DNA of 64,000 bases, from the NCBI GenBank assembly GCA_038373885.1, contig JAWZYV010012530.1, positions 248,001-312,000 on the forward strand, read 5' to 3'. The number at the start of each line of letters is the position of its first letter. The first letter of the stretch is position 1. This document shows positions 33,650-46,338 of this stretch, one piece after another. The notes under the pieces were generated by a model. The model did not search any database. It was not told the origin of the DNA and saw only the letters and a list, made by a program, of their open reading frames with translations. The stretch comes from Cheiracanthium punctorium. Its lineage: Eukaryota; Arthropoda; Arachnida; Araneae; Cheiracanthiidae. The position numbers and the translations under genes are program-made.

Positions 33650-36600
33650 AGATTTCTCTATACATTTGGGCTCAATTTAGACTCTAATGCACTTTTAGAA
33701 TTTCCGTCCATTGGCCATAATGTAAAAGAAATCTTTTTCAAAGCCCTGTAAAAAATTTACCTGTAACCCTGTAAAAGTCCTATACACACCAAAATCAATA
33801 CCGGTCCTGTGAGGATGGTTTATAATATATATATTATAGTTGAGCTCAATCGAATGCACCGTTTAGGAACTATAGTGTTCACTCACATACACACAAACAC
33901 ACACACACACATCATACATGCATACATCTCGTAAAAATAGCATAAATGAATTCAGACGAAGACCTCAAAGCGTGTAAATACACTAAAATTTCAAAGTCTA
34001 ATTTTTTTATGATTACAATACTTTCTTACATGGTACATTCGGACTATAAAAAAGTATTTTCCTCACGCGTACGTTGAATCAGGTACTCATTTTGTAGATC
34101 AGGGCGACCCTCTGTTGGTGTCTCATACATGTCTGGATTCATTAAACCTGGTCTCTTCTGCAAACTATGTTTCATTCAGAAAATCTGAATTCAGAAAATC
34201 TGATTAATATGGATGAATCTGATGTGCATAATTATTCTTATGTGTTTGATTGGACGGATTACGCCAATGTATTGAATTGTTGTTAATATGGTCTATTAAC
34301 CCCAAATGCCGTGCGGACTTTTTTTTCGCTTAATGGAAAAAAAAAAAAAAAAAAAAAAAAAAAACAATCATGCGGTAGGGTATTGAAAATACATGAAAAT
34401 GTTTTTCTTTCAGGTATATCATAATTTTTAGTAAATAGGTATAATTAACAATATTTCTCTAAAGTCTATTTTTTGATAGAACAATTTAAGTTTTAAATGT
34501 AATTTTTAAATGCATTTTAAATTCAATGTGTTTATAAAATAAAAATATCACAAACAATTCACATACTTCGAATCTCAACCACTATAATAAAGATCCCAGA
34601 AAGGTCTTTGAAAATCGGCGTCTTTCAGTGTTTTACAGTTTTATTGATTTCGTGACTCAGATGATTTTTGAAATTACCGATTCATTGGATTTTACATGTT
34701 TAAAATATAAATTTAACATGTTTTAAACGTGGATTTAATACAGTTGAACATTTTTAATGCTGCTTCAGCTACTGCAGGAAGTTCTAATCCGTCCTTGTTT
34801 TAAGGGATTTCGGATTTGAAAAAAAATATGAATCAGAGAATTAGAACTTACAAAATTGCTCTCGTTTCACAGTGACTAATAGATGTTTCCTTATGATTGA
34901 CTTTTTCGGGCTTTAAAGTTAGTCACATTCAAAGCGTTGTAATTTGATCTGTAATGAGATTTTAGTGTTTATTTTTCAGTGTTTTGCTTTAGCGTGCAAA
35001 ATATTTGTCAGCTTTACCATTTTAATCCCATGTTTTCCACGAATTTTCTAGATTATGGAAGAAGTCGTCGCCTTCTAGGTTTGTGCTTACTTAGAAATCT
35101 ACAAACATTCAATTTTCGACGTGATTCATCTAACTGAACCAAATCTTTAAAGCTTTCAAGATAGAAATACGTATTATAGTGTTTCTTTAATTGTAAGAAG
35201 TTCTCACACATCATCCACATCGAACCATACGAACAAATTCTTATGATTTTTGAGATGTATTTGTAGAAATATCACATCTTTAAATAAAATGATGTTTTAT
35301 TAAAACTAAAAGACATTTGACTTTATTAAATTAAAAGATGTATCAGAGAAACTGTTAGAATGTAACATGCATAAAATATTTATGAGCCTGATTAATCTGA
35401 ATTTTCAGTTAGATAAGATTTTTAAAAAACTCGCAAGTGGTATATACGTTCATAGATGACAACACATAAATTACATACTTTATTTAAAATTTAAGTTGTA
35501 CACAATTTGAGTACTATTAATCCACACAAGATAACAATTCCAGATAGTACACTTACTAAAAATTTCGTAAAATTAAAGAAGGCGGCTTCAACTTACTATT
35601 TAATCATTAGTTCTAATACATTTAAAACCAGAAAAATTAATCTATGAATCATAACTATGACTTCAAAAGCAAAGACTTATGACTACGATTTACGATATGC
35701 TCTATAAAAATTAATTTGTAATGACAAACTTATATAAATGAGCATGTAAGTATAAAATTGAATGTCTAATATTTGTATAAAACTCTAAGACTAGAGCACA
35801 CATGCTAAAGGATAGATTTAAATTGAGCTTTTCATTTTTAAGCTTTAGCTTGATTAATCAGATTTGAAAATAAGAGAAGCTATACTTGTGCTAGCTGTAC
35901 ACTGAACGAAGAAATAAAGAACTAATAAATAATTTTGAAAAATATAGTAGCTCATGATTTAAGTTTCATTTCTCAAAAGAAGGCCTAGAATATGGAGAGA
36001 TTTTTGTTGTCAATTTTTCTACCATGTCAAGCACATAAGCTTGAATTATGAATTCTTAGAAGTCTGAGGGAAGAATTAGCGTTTAATGGCGCTAAAATTT
36101 ATAAATTATAAAATAGATAGCGTTAAAATTCACTAACAGTAATTTTCATTTTAGCATAACATGAAACGTAATCTACTCTTCTCAATCCAGCTTCTTGTCT
36201 TAGATGTCGAGTGATCTTCAAGCGTGCAATATCTTCAGTTCTATATTTAATGCGTCAACCAAAAGCAACATTCATCACTATTTCAACATCATCAGTATTT
36301 AATGTGTTTAATTTTAAAACTATGCGAAAACCCTCAAATGTCCCCAAAACGTTTTTGCTTATTTGAAATATTTTCAGGTACTGAATTTAGTTCTTCACTA
36401 TTTAAATGGACTTACTCATGAAAGAAATCCATGAACAGAACACGCAGACAAGCTTAAAAACAAATAAATTTCAGTTGGAAATTAATGATGCAGTAAATTT
36501 TTCTACAAGATTAAAATTCTTAGATTCATGATTTTCTTCTTCCTAAGAGATCTTCTAAATAATGTAATAAAAAAAATCTCTTCCTGTTTCAGATAAGGCA

Positions 36601-39600
36601 CCTCTCTCTCGCTTATCTGAATCATAAGATCATTAATCGCAACTTGAAAGGAGGCTCTTAAGTATATCTTTAAATAAACTTGGGTGTGATTGATCACTTA
36701 ATCTTAGTAGTTTCAAAGTACTGATGTAACAAATCGGATATTGTTTTACTAATAGTTACGGGAAAGAATCGAAGAAAATCCAAATAAATAGAGGAAAAAA
36801 TGGGTACCACTCCTTAGAACAATTATGGAATTACCATTTTGCAGTTTTTTTTTATGAAGAATAAATATACTGTAAATTTCCTTAGCTAAAAGATAAGATA
36901 AATACTCTTATATTGGTTCATTGCTAAAAAAATTTAAGCTATGAAATTTACATAAAGATAGAAAACAAAAGGTATGCCCCCTCCCCACCACCCTCCTCAC
37001 TGGGTAATGAATTTTAAATATCCTGAAAGTTTTTAGTAATCATGTTTATTACAGTATACTACATTTCAAAGTAAGAATTTGATGGATATCTATATTTTCT
37101 CTTTGAGGAATGAAGCTCATTGTTTTTGGACAAAACTGAGCATGATGAGTTAGTTTTTCACTCATTTACTCAGGACATCTTCTTTTATTATTTACACTGT
37201 GCAGAAAAACTTTTGCTGTTTTAAATTAAAGGAGAGGTGTAGGATTCTAATGAAAGCATTTTCAACCTAAGTTAAGGTTTCTTGTGGAACGTGCCAGGCT
37301 GTTTTAATTTTTGCAGAAAGTAAAAATTAAAACAACCCTTCACTTTTGCAGAAGAATATGAAAACGGAAAAACCTCAAACAATTCTTCGATTAGGAAAAA
37401 AAAGAATCATAAATAGGGTACATCCACAATTACATAACACAATTAAATTAAACACACACACACACACAAAACTAAACAATTACATCACGCGTCCTTCAGA
37501 GCAAATGGTCGAAAATCTCTTCTTTTATAATTAAAGAATTGATTGATTGCTTGATTGAGGTTTGTTCATTTTTATCTTCTCTTCCGCAAAAGTGTATGCC
37601 GAGTGTTAGCTGATCTTTAAGAAAGTGTAGATTCGAAAAATGTCACCGCAGGCTAACAACTACTAGGTTCAAAATGATGGAATAGGAGCGCTCTTTACGT
37701 CTTTTAATTTACGAATCAAAGTTTTTCTGCACCCTGGTGCAGTCTCAGAAAAACTCGCTTTGTGCACTAATGTATACTTCATTTTTTACCCAATAATTTC
37801 CGTAATTTATGGAAACGTAATATTTCCGTGAATTGTAATATGGAAACATAATATTTCAGGATATTCGTCAAATAACGGAGATATACCTACAGCTGACAGT
37901 AAATTTTGTGAATTGAAAGAATAATTTTTGAGAGTGTGTCTTTATACACTAATGTACTCCTCATTTTTCTACGAATAATTTCCGTACTCCTTGTCAAATC
38001 TTCGAGAAGAAAAAATATTACAATTATAGTTATAAAGTTAAGATAAAAAAGTTTTTAAAATCAAGATTATTCAAACATGGACTTGAATGTGTAAAATATT
38101 TTTTGAAAGAATTTTCAAGCTCAAACATTTATTTCAACGCACAAATTCATTCTGCCTTTATCTATCATAATCGATCATCGGCGGAGGTACTTATAATAAT
38201 TAAATGTTACTTTTTTTAATGTAAAATAATTTATAATTTTTAAAACCTGAGGCGCTTAACAATTTACTTCTATATAAGGGCAAAAGAAGTATAAACGCCT
38301 TAAGCTTTTACATATTATATAGTTGTAGGAAATAAGTTATACCTATAAGAAAGAATATGTATTTTTCATTAGTTACAAACAATCATTATGAAGTCATCTA
38401 ATCACTCCACATTAATTACACTAATTCGCCAGTGCGTTTATGGATTGAGTTCAACTTTGCAAGTAAATATACACATGAAAAATTCATAATAATAGCATAT
38501 AGAAAATATTTTTCCAAAATTATTTAGATTTTTTTCATAAAAAAATGATTTGAAACTTAGTCATTAATGTGGGTAAATTCAATTTTGGAGAACAATTAAC
38601 TATAAAAAATTTGCGTTCTCAAAAGTCTAAAAAATTATGTCGCATTTTTATGTCGCGTTTTTGGGACACGTTTTTCGGACAATTTTCAATAAAGGGGGTG
38701 AGATAAAATGACTTAGTCATTAACATATTGGCTGAAACAAATTTCCATGTCTTTATCCAGTGATTCATAATGTCTTAGTGACTGGCTGTTGACAGCTTTG
38801 AAATCGGGTATTTTATGTTTGGATACTCTGAATGTAAATGTAAAACTTAATAAGTACGGAAAAAATAGTTATGGAATTGAATTACAATTATCTACCACAT
38901 AATCACCTGAAAAACATAATGCATTTGGAGAGAACGAGTATTTTTCATTTCCAAACTACAGACTTTTTCAACAGCCGTTAAAACAGGAAGAACAAACATA
39001 CAAGTGAACACGCGTGTGGGATCCAAGTACTTGTTTGTTTCTCCTGCAGTAATAAGGACATTAAACTTGAAGGACTGTTAACTGCTGCAAGACCTCATAA
39101 AGTAGCACCCCGCATAGAAATGGTTCCCAAGTGCCCTTCCCACTGCCATAGAATTAACGGTAAAGTGGGAGGACACCGTTGTTGAAGCAGACGAGACAGA
39201 GCGTGTGAAGCGTTACGTAACTTTTTTCCAATTCCTTTTCTGGAAAATCCCACGCTTGAACTTATTACGTTGAACAATATACTAGTATGGAACTGCTGCG
39301 GACGAAAAAAAAGTTCTGATCAACTTTTACGATGGTATAGTGCTTCAAAATTGTTTTTTGGTAGATGTCCAAAACAAAAACAACGACCACAAGGGTATGT
39401 TTCTGTTGCAGTTCTAAAAAAGTTTCATAGAGGTGTAGGTGAGTCATCATGGGAACAATTTTGTTTGTAGTTTGTCCAATGCAAAAGCAGTAAGAGAAGA
39501 AAGCAATTGTGTGGGAGCTTATCCTTAGAAAACCTAAAGTCGGGAATGACAAATGGAGAGGCAATATATTGATACGTGTATGGAAATGATATTCCGTTGT

Positions 39601-42600
39601 ACTTAAACGGTTTTGTGTTCTCAGGCGACGTTACACCTGATAAGATTAACGTTCAACGTTCGGATCGAATAAAGTTAAATCATATTGTATAACGTTTATT
39701 ATTAATAAATTAAATAAATGTTATTGAATTGAAGAAATTTTAAGACTATTTCAGAATGAGTAAAAATTTATAATTAACGTGAGCAAGACAGAAATTATAT
39801 TTGTTTCAATGAAAATTAGTTGAAAAACTTTCATATTGTTGTATAAATCATATTCAACTATTTACCAATTGAGTTTTCTCATCTTTGGTTCAGAAAGGGG
39901 TCCTCTTTGAAAAAAAATCACCCACTTCAAAAATGAATCGGACAGTGAAAAATTAACGCAGAGTTCTTTTTGAATTAGGCTTAAATCGATTGAAAGTGAT
40001 TATTCAGTGAATGTTTTTAAAGTAAAAAACCTAATCAAATGGAATTTGCATGTCGCAAAGCGTTTAACTCTTGACATATTACTTTCTGGGTAAGTTTGTG
40101 ACAGAACTTTTTTTAACCCACTTTTTGCCACTGTCCTGTACATAGGATACATTTAATGCTTTAAACAAAGATCTGGCTAAAAATGGCTTAAACTATTTCA
40201 CGGTGTTATTGGAAACTGTTATTTTATTAAACGTCATAGCCCTGCTTTCAAGACTTTGGATGAAATTACGTCACGAAGTGGCTCATTAATAGTTTCTACA
40301 GAGTTTTCACAACTATTAGGGGGCCATGCCCCTTGCAATGTTTAAGAGGGATTGCAACAATGTTTAAGAGGGAAATACAATCTCGAAAACCGCATGTTAG
40401 AATACATTTCTTAAGTTAAAGTAAAAAATGAAAAAAAAAAAAATAAATAAAATAACGTTTGCTATTCTGTATCCTCAAAACGCCAAGAATGATTTACAGT
40501 TTTTCAGGGAAGGATGAAAAATGTGGAAAGACTTTCCTCTACACAATATTAAACCAGCTGTACCGCACTTGTTCTAAAGCTTAAAATGTACGATAGGTGT
40601 GAGACAAAGAATTTTGAAGAGGACTGAATCTCTAAATAAATCTGCTGTTTAATACTTCCGTAAAGTGATTTACCTTAGAATATGGAGCATTTGATACTTA
40701 TTTAGGGCGTTCCCCAGATGAGAAAGCGGGGAAGGAAACAATTATCCTTTTTTTTTCGCTTTTTCAACTGAATGAAAAATTCCCCTGCCCGTTTAGAGTC
40801 GAGCCATCAGGATAATTTGTCATTCTGATTGTTATGTCTTAACGTATTCTTCATATGTCTATTCAGGTCCGTGAATTTACGATTTCTATGGAGACAGTAG
40901 AGTGGAAAGCTGACTGCATGTGACCTGATTTCTGCACGTGGAGTGCAGTATTTAAGTTTTTTATCCATGGTTACAAAAAAAAAAAAGATAAATCCTATCG
41001 AATGCATCCGGAGGACCTACTCTGCAGATTTTGACCAATATCCCAAAGGAAAATTCCTTTTATTAACATTCCGTTTACATAAAAAAATTTAATGATTTGA
41101 AAAACTGATAAAATCACAAGCGTAAAATGTATGAAGGCCATTTTTCATGCTGCGTATAAATTTGCACTGTTTTATAGCGTGAATATTTTAGTCTATCATG
41201 TTAGGAATTAATTGAAGTTCACTATAGGTATATATTTATTATATCTGAAAATATTTAATAAAAGTCGAAAAGAAATCGAGTGGTGAAATTTTGAAAAATT
41301 CTGTTTGCTCGACTAAAAAAAATAAAATATAAATAAATTATAAATAAAAAATAAATCGATGTACCAGTTTCAGTCGACTCATCTTCAAAAATGTTTTCCT
41401 TAATTTCATTACCCTGCACTCAATAACTGTAAAATACAATTTGAGCTAAATCACTTACTGTCTAAGAAAAGATTGAAACTATCACCAGCAATAAATCTTC
41501 TATTTTCCTAAGATTTCATGATACTCTATCAAAAATTTTACATTTTATAGAATTGTCTAAGAAGCTAAATTAGCCAATAATAATACCTTTTGTACACGAG
41601 TAGTTAAAATTATTTACTTTAACTATTCACATTTTTCTCAATTATTTACTGTTTGCATTTCAAATTTAGGTCAGTCTTTTTTTGTTCATTACTTTGTCAA
41701 TTCTACTCCAAGTCTTGAAGAAATTGTTAAAAAATTATGTAAAATACAAGCAGGAATGTAAATAGAAAGAAACTTAGAATTATTTTAACAAATGTTAATT
41801 TTCTCATGATTATACGTTTTATTTTTCATTTAAAAAATGCTCATGATTAATAAATATGTTTTTAAGTTACATATATATATTTTCATCATTTGTATGATAC
41901 AGGGGAACAGAAAATAATTGTTTTCATATTCAATTTGTTGTCAACTAGCTCTTTACACATCTGAAATCACAGAACTACTGATAAAGTTATCTAGAATAGG
42001 AAATAATGTCTAAAATCGAATGGTTCCCATTTTTATCGGCTATAGAATGGGAAAGAAGAAAAAAGTCTATAAAATTTATAAAATCTTTAAAATTTTTGCT
42101 ATAAAATTTATAAATTACTTATAATTTCTGTCGTTTTTGCTTGTAAAAAAGCTAATAAAACACTATGAAATGCCTCCAAGTGAGAACGTAAAAAGTACAC
42201 ATAAGAAAGTTGAAACTTCAATTTTTTTTTCTCCTGTCTAATTATTGCGGCATTCGAATCGCATCTCGTGTTTGCGTGGGTGATAAAATATATAGAAGCT
42301 CGGAATGTTGCAAGAATAAACACATTTCGTGTTCTGATGCAGAAAGCAATGCATGAAAAGAGAGAATATGAGTCTATGATTTTGATAATTACACACATCG
42401 TCTCACGTAACCAGAGAGATAAGAGGAATGTGCAAGCATTGCGTCATGGGAAGGATATCAACGTCAAAATACGCGCATGAAACATACCTGGTTTTTAATG
42501 TCTATTGTCTTACTGCTTTGCAAAGAGAGATAAGAGGTGATTCTAAAGAGCAATACAAAAAGCTAAATGCTTTCTCCGATGACGAATGGGGAAAATATGA

Positions 42601-42668
42601 GGAGATGCATGCAATACCAACTTGAGAGTTTTGTCTGTCTACACTTTTCACGAAACACCCAAAGAAAA
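33650..42668. other. 9 kb AT-rich desert
   Basis: I found no exon, RNA gene or element with both ends in this stretch. Visible details: an (AC)n run at 33891-33911, 28 consecutive A at 34337-34364, an (AC)n run at 37451-37468, a tandem 14-bp TTCAGAAAATCTGA pair near 34174-34202, and a ~180-bp-spaced weak duplication at 37745-37800 and 37925-37990 (CACTAATGTA, CCAATAATTTCCGTA or CGAATAATTTCCGTA). The stretch 38630-38725 has a reverse-orientation relative near 55.0 kb and is listed separately. Confidence 0.5.
38630..38725 (+). repeat. dispersed repeat R3, copy 1
   Basis: AATTATGTCGCATTTTTATG, then GTTTTTGGGACACG, CAATTTTCAATAAAGGG and GATAAAATGACTTAGTC match 55010-55118 in reverse complement with only small changes. 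The class is unknown. It is a ~95-bp piece of something dispersed. Confidence 0.65.
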
Positions 42669-42671
42669 AAA

Positions 42672-42936
42672 AAGCTCTGTGCAATATATATATCAAAATT
42701 ATAAGTTACCCACAAACACCATTATGAATCATGATCCATCTCTGCTAAACATTTGCATAGCAGCGAAATACTCTCATCAGAAATGTGCAAGAAAAAAAAA
42801 TATTTATGGAGGGGTTGGACAAAAGACAGAATTTCTCACAAAGCTGCTATGCTAATGTTTAGCAGATATGTATCATGATTCAGAATGGTGTTTGTAGGTA
42901 ACTTATAATTTTGATATCTGTACTGCACAGAGCTTA
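42672..42936. repeat. foldback palindrome (~95-bp arms)
   Basis: The left arm (42672 to about 42768: AAGCTCTGTGCA, ATCAAAATTATAAGTTACC, CACAAACACCATT, GAATCATGAT, GCTAAACATTTGCATAGCAG) is mirrored by the right arm (about 42842-42936). The arms are 85-90% complementary by eye with a ~70-base spacer. It is non-coding and probably a foldback or MITE-type element. Its RNA would form a long imperfect hairpin. Confidence 0.85.
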
Positions 42937-43021
42937 GTTTATGGCTGTATTGACAAGAATGTACATATCTGAGGATAGCTCAGATGTCTACCTTCCTCGC
43001 TCCATCATCCTTAAATTTATA

Positions 43022-43400
43022 TTAACACGTTTTTATTAGCTTCACCTGTATGTATGTTTGTATGCTTGTATGTTTGTAACCGACTCCTTCGAACTCGATT
43101 TTGACCCACTTTAAACGGTCAGATTTAATTTAAACCTTGTAGATATATCAAGGATCGACCACAATACAATAATTTGATAAGTTTATCCCATTATCCTGAT
43201 TTTAACACATTTTTATTTATTTATTAGCTTCACCTGTATGTATGTTTGTATGTTTGTAACCGACTCCTTTGAACTCAAATTTGGTCCACTTTAAACGGTC
43301 AGATTTAATTTAAACTTTGTACATTTATGAAGAACCGGTGACAATACAATAATTTTATAAGTTTATCTCATTATCCTGATCAGGATCGCCAGGATTAAAT
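43022..43400 (+). repeat. ~180-bp direct duplication
   Basis: Two head-to-tail units start at 43022 and 43202. Both carry TTATTAGCTTCACCTGTATG, TATGTTTGTAACCGACTCC, CCACTTTAAACGGTCAG, ACAATACAATAATTT and TTATCC..TTATCCTGAT. The TGTATGTATGTTTGT-type lead followed by a conserved block is often found at the ends of dispersed elements, so each unit may be one element inserted or duplicated in tandem. Confidence 0.8.
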
Positions 43401-43451
43401 AATTTCCTCATTTCTTATCCTGATTGAAAGTAGAACACATTTATTACTGTG

Positions 43452-43523
43452 GCCGTGATCGTATAGTGGTTAGTACATTGCGTTGTGGCCGCATTAACCC
43501 AGGTTCGAATCCTGGGCACGGCA
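43452..43523 (+). tRNA. tRNA-His (anticodon GTG), possibly a pseudogene
   Basis: The 72-nt sequence folds as a tRNA. The acceptor GCCGTGA pairs with GCACGGC, the D arm holds the box A TCGTATAGTGG, the anticodon loop is TTGTGGC with GTG, the T arm is CCAGG-TTCGAAT-CCTGG, and the discriminator base is A. The GTG anticodon and overall sequence match animal cytosolic tRNA-His. Two stem positions are mismatched: 7-66 (A-G) and 27-43 (T-T). The change to CCAGG/CCTGG in the T stem is compensated on both sides. Terminal CCA is not encoded, as normal in animals. There is no poly-T within the next 10 bases; TTTTTAC occurs about 12 bases downstream. It may be functional, a recent tRNA pseudogene, or a SINE head, though no SINE body follows. 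Confidence 0.85.
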
Positions 43524-43699
43524 ATAATTGCATTTTTACAAAATATCGTGATCCATCACATTATGGAAGAGTTGAGTACAAGAACATGTTAAGGCCATTC
43601 TTTTTAACACGCTTTTATTTGTTGATTAGAGACCTATTTTTCCTTTTTAGTGAGGAAGGTAGCATTTAACTGCAGGTTGATTAATACTTTGGTGCACAG

Positions 43700-43856
43700 C
43701 AGGGGCGTAGCAAGAGGGGGGGGCTCAGGGTGTTGCTCCCCTCCCGAAATGGGACCCTTTACTTAGCTTACAATTTGATATTTAGCTTACAATTGAATTT
43801 CAGCTTTAAATTTGATACCCAGCCCACCCCGAAATAAAATCCTGGCTACGCCACTG
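43700..43856. mobile_element. hAT MITE (CAGGGGCGTAGC termini)
   Basis: This 157-bp element starts CAGGGGCGTAGCAAG and ends CCTGGCTACGCCACTG, giving ~15-bp inverted repeats of a kind common in hAT MITEs. The flanks are GTGCACAG (43692-43699) and GTGCAAAG (43857-43864), a 7 of 8 match. Inside is a short duplication (CTTAGCTTACAATTTGATA, then ATTTAGCTTACAATTGAATT). Non-coding. Confidence 0.85.
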
Positions 43857-44018
43857 GTGCAAAGTGAAAATAAATTATCTCACAATTTGTACTTTCCAAC
43901 TTAGTGTTCCTTAGTGTGATAGAGATATCCAAAATTAAAAATAAATTTTAAATACATACAGTTTAACAAAAACTAAAAAACACGCTTTTATAGCAAATCG
44001 AACTAAAAAGTCAAAAAT

Positions 44019-44362
44019 AAAAATATAGTTTAAAAAACCAAAAAACACGCTTTAGTGATAAATTGAACCAACTAAAAAGCGAAAAATAATTCTTAATATA
44101 GGAATAAATTAATGAACGAAAAACAGTATTATTGTGAAAAAAGCGTGGGGTGCTCCATATATCAGTTCTTGAGAATATTCGATCGGTACGATTAGTACAA
44201 AAAATGGTACAAAAAATATAGCACAAAGCGCCCCACGCTTTTTTCACAATAATACCATTTTTCGTTCATTAATTTATTTCTATATTAAGAATTATTTTTC
44301 GCTTTTTAGTTGGTTCAATTTATCACTAAAGCGTGTTTTTTGGTTTTTTAAACTATATTTTT
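44019..44362. repeat. foldback palindrome (~135-bp arms)
   Basis: The left arm (44019-44154) and right arm (44227-44362) are nearly perfect reverse complements around a ~72-base spacer. Shared blocks include AAATATAGTTTAAAAAACC, AACACGCTTTAGTGATAAAT, TTGAACCAACTAAAAAGCG, GAATAAATTAATGAACG, TATTATTGTGAAAAAAGCG. Just left of it, 43970-44018 holds a further partial copy of the outer arm (ACTAAAAAACACGCTTTTAT, AACTAAAAAGTCAAAAA), so the family expanded locally. A 78-codon minus-strand frame lies within the arms and is not a gene. Confidence 0.9.
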
Positions 44363-44364
44363 AT

Positions 44365-45455
44365 TATTATTATAATTATTTGTTAAGCATTAATTGCGTA
44401 AAAGAGCAATATGTATGTGAAAAATTCTGTAGTGCTTTAAGAAAAAAAAATGTAATAAATTATTTGAGCCACTGGGATCGTTTTGAAAACAAATATAGTA
44501 AGATTTTGCTAATGTCCTTTATGTGAAGGCACCAGGAGAATCATTGGTGAACGCAGCCTATGAAGATATTTTATTTCAAAATAAGTTCACGAGTGTTTTA
44601 TAAAACTCTTTAAAAAGCACCCAAAATGAAGAAATTGATCTTCATATTTTTTTGATACCCCAAAAAGGAAATTTTATACACTTAGGTATACCATTTGCTT
44701 ATTGTTATTATGTGGGAATCGATTCAGCAGACAATATTTATTATATTTTTATATAATTAAAAATAAATTAGTATATTTTATATTTACACCACGAATTTAC
44801 TTATTGTTTTAAATCGACTCGTGTAAAACTCCCTTTTATGGTATAACACTTCAAATTTCTTTTTCTTTTTCTCACTGAGAACGACTTAGTAAATAAAATG
44901 CTTATCACTCTTGCAAGTGGCACATAACTTTAATTGCTACTATAAGTAGATACGATTTTATCAGAAGCAGAGGTTACGTGTGTGAAACCACAAATTGAAG
45001 TTCGTGTGTACCTTTTTTTTCCATGAAGTGTTTCTTGCACTTGACATCGTTTAATATGCAAATGGGTTGTTTAAGTAATAAAGGTCATGATACTGTTGTA
45101 TACAAAAGCTCGATTATTTCAAGAACGCATTTCCTGCTAATTGGTTGACATTTTCGAGGTTAGATTGCGATGAATTCTTGAAGAAAGAAGAGTTGATTTA
45201 AACTCAGACAAGAAGAAAAATAAAGAGAAATTTGTCAATTTGTTATTTAAAGTATAAATTCTTGTTTCCATTCTTGCGTCTGAATGACATATAAGCCGAC
45301 ATATTGAATTATCTCCCAGTTTCAGTACCCATTTTAAACTTAAAAACAGCTATTGCTAACGTAATGGCTTATGTTACTTTAACAAAGTGCCAAAATTTTA
45401 TGTATTAATGACTTTAGTGTTAATTTTTAAACCGTGTGTTTTGTTTATGTTAAAG
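44365..45455. other. AT-rich intergenic stretch
   Basis: Nothing recognised. Confidence 0.5.
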
Positions 45456-45459
45456 TAAA

Positions 45460-45596
45460 TAGGGATGGACGCGAGAAGAAAAATAGGCGTCCCGCAAAAC
45501 AGCCTAAAAGCTTTGTCTCATCTCGCAAAATCCGTATGTCATAATGTTAAAAATGTTTGTCTCGCCACGCAAAAAATCGTCTTGCATCCATCCCTA
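45460..45596. mobile_element. hAT MITE (TAGGGATGGACG), copy 1
   Basis: This 137-bp element starts TAGGGATGGACGCGAG and ends GCATCCATCCCTA. Internal GTCTCG/CGAGAC-type motifs repeat several times (AGCTTTGTCTCATCTCGC, ATGTTTGTCTCGCC). It is co-linear with the copy at 48208-48352. The flanks are AAAGTAAA and AAAGTAGT (6 of 8). Non-coding. Confidence 0.75.
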
Positions 45597-45916
45597 AAAG
45601 TAGTGCCTGCATTTTGAGTTCTTGCTTTAGCTTTTGATGTTGCCGTCAAAATATTTTTGGGGAAGAAAACCGTCCTTTAATTCCAAAAATTTTCACAAAT
45701 AATCAAACGTTTAATTTTAAGACTTTTTAAAAATAAAAACATCCGTATAATTTCGCAAATGATGAACTATAAGAAGTGCATAAAATTTATAATTTTGTCA
45801 TAATAGATATTTCATAGAATATTCAATGTATGCTACTACTTAAAAAGCCATTCGTATGATAAAGCTCATTACATGATGACAGATTTAATGTTTGTGTTGG
45901 CTTGGCAGCCCCCTCC

Positions 45917-46338
45917 TAGAGATGAGACGGGCTCAGCCCGAGCCCGAAAGCCCGAGCCCGAGCCCGGGCCCGACTCGGGCTCGGGCTCTGTAATTCACGA
46001 TTGCGTTCGGGCTCGGGCGGGCTCGGGCTCGTGAAAAATTTCTCCTTTGTTGAACATACTCCTTGAAACAGACTTTAAAAAGTGATTCATGGGATAAATA
46101 GACGTACTTATTTCAAAAAATAGCGGCACGGGGGACGAGAAGGTGTGTGAAGCTCCAAAATCTATTGTATCCTCTTAATGAAGTAGTTAATTTTATTTTT
46201 CTTTAGCTGAAATTTCGGGCTCGGGCGGGCTCGGGCTCCAACTTTAATATTATTGCTCGGGCTCGGGCGGGCTCGGATTAAAAGTCTTCGGGCTCGGGCG
46301 GGCTCGGGCTTCAAAAAATGAGCCCGAACTCATCTCTA
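45917..46338. mobile_element. hAT-type element rich in CGGGCTCGGG motifs
   Basis: The ends are TAGAGATGAG and CTCATCTCTA, flanked by perfect 8-bp duplications CCCCCTCC (45909-45916 and 46339-46346). Directly inside both ends lie GC-rich arrays of GCCCGAGCCCG, or CGGGCTCGGGCGGGCTCGGG on the right, surrounding an AT-rich core of about 170 bp. The GC-rich arms are inverted relative to each other and can pair. It is the most GC-rich DNA of the window. Non-coding. Confidence 0.9.

Noticed and set aside
42244..42625. Overlapping plus-strand open frames of 70 and 65 codons
   Set aside because: Composition is somewhat exon-like, but no domain, splice pair or conserved motif could be recognised; left as chance.
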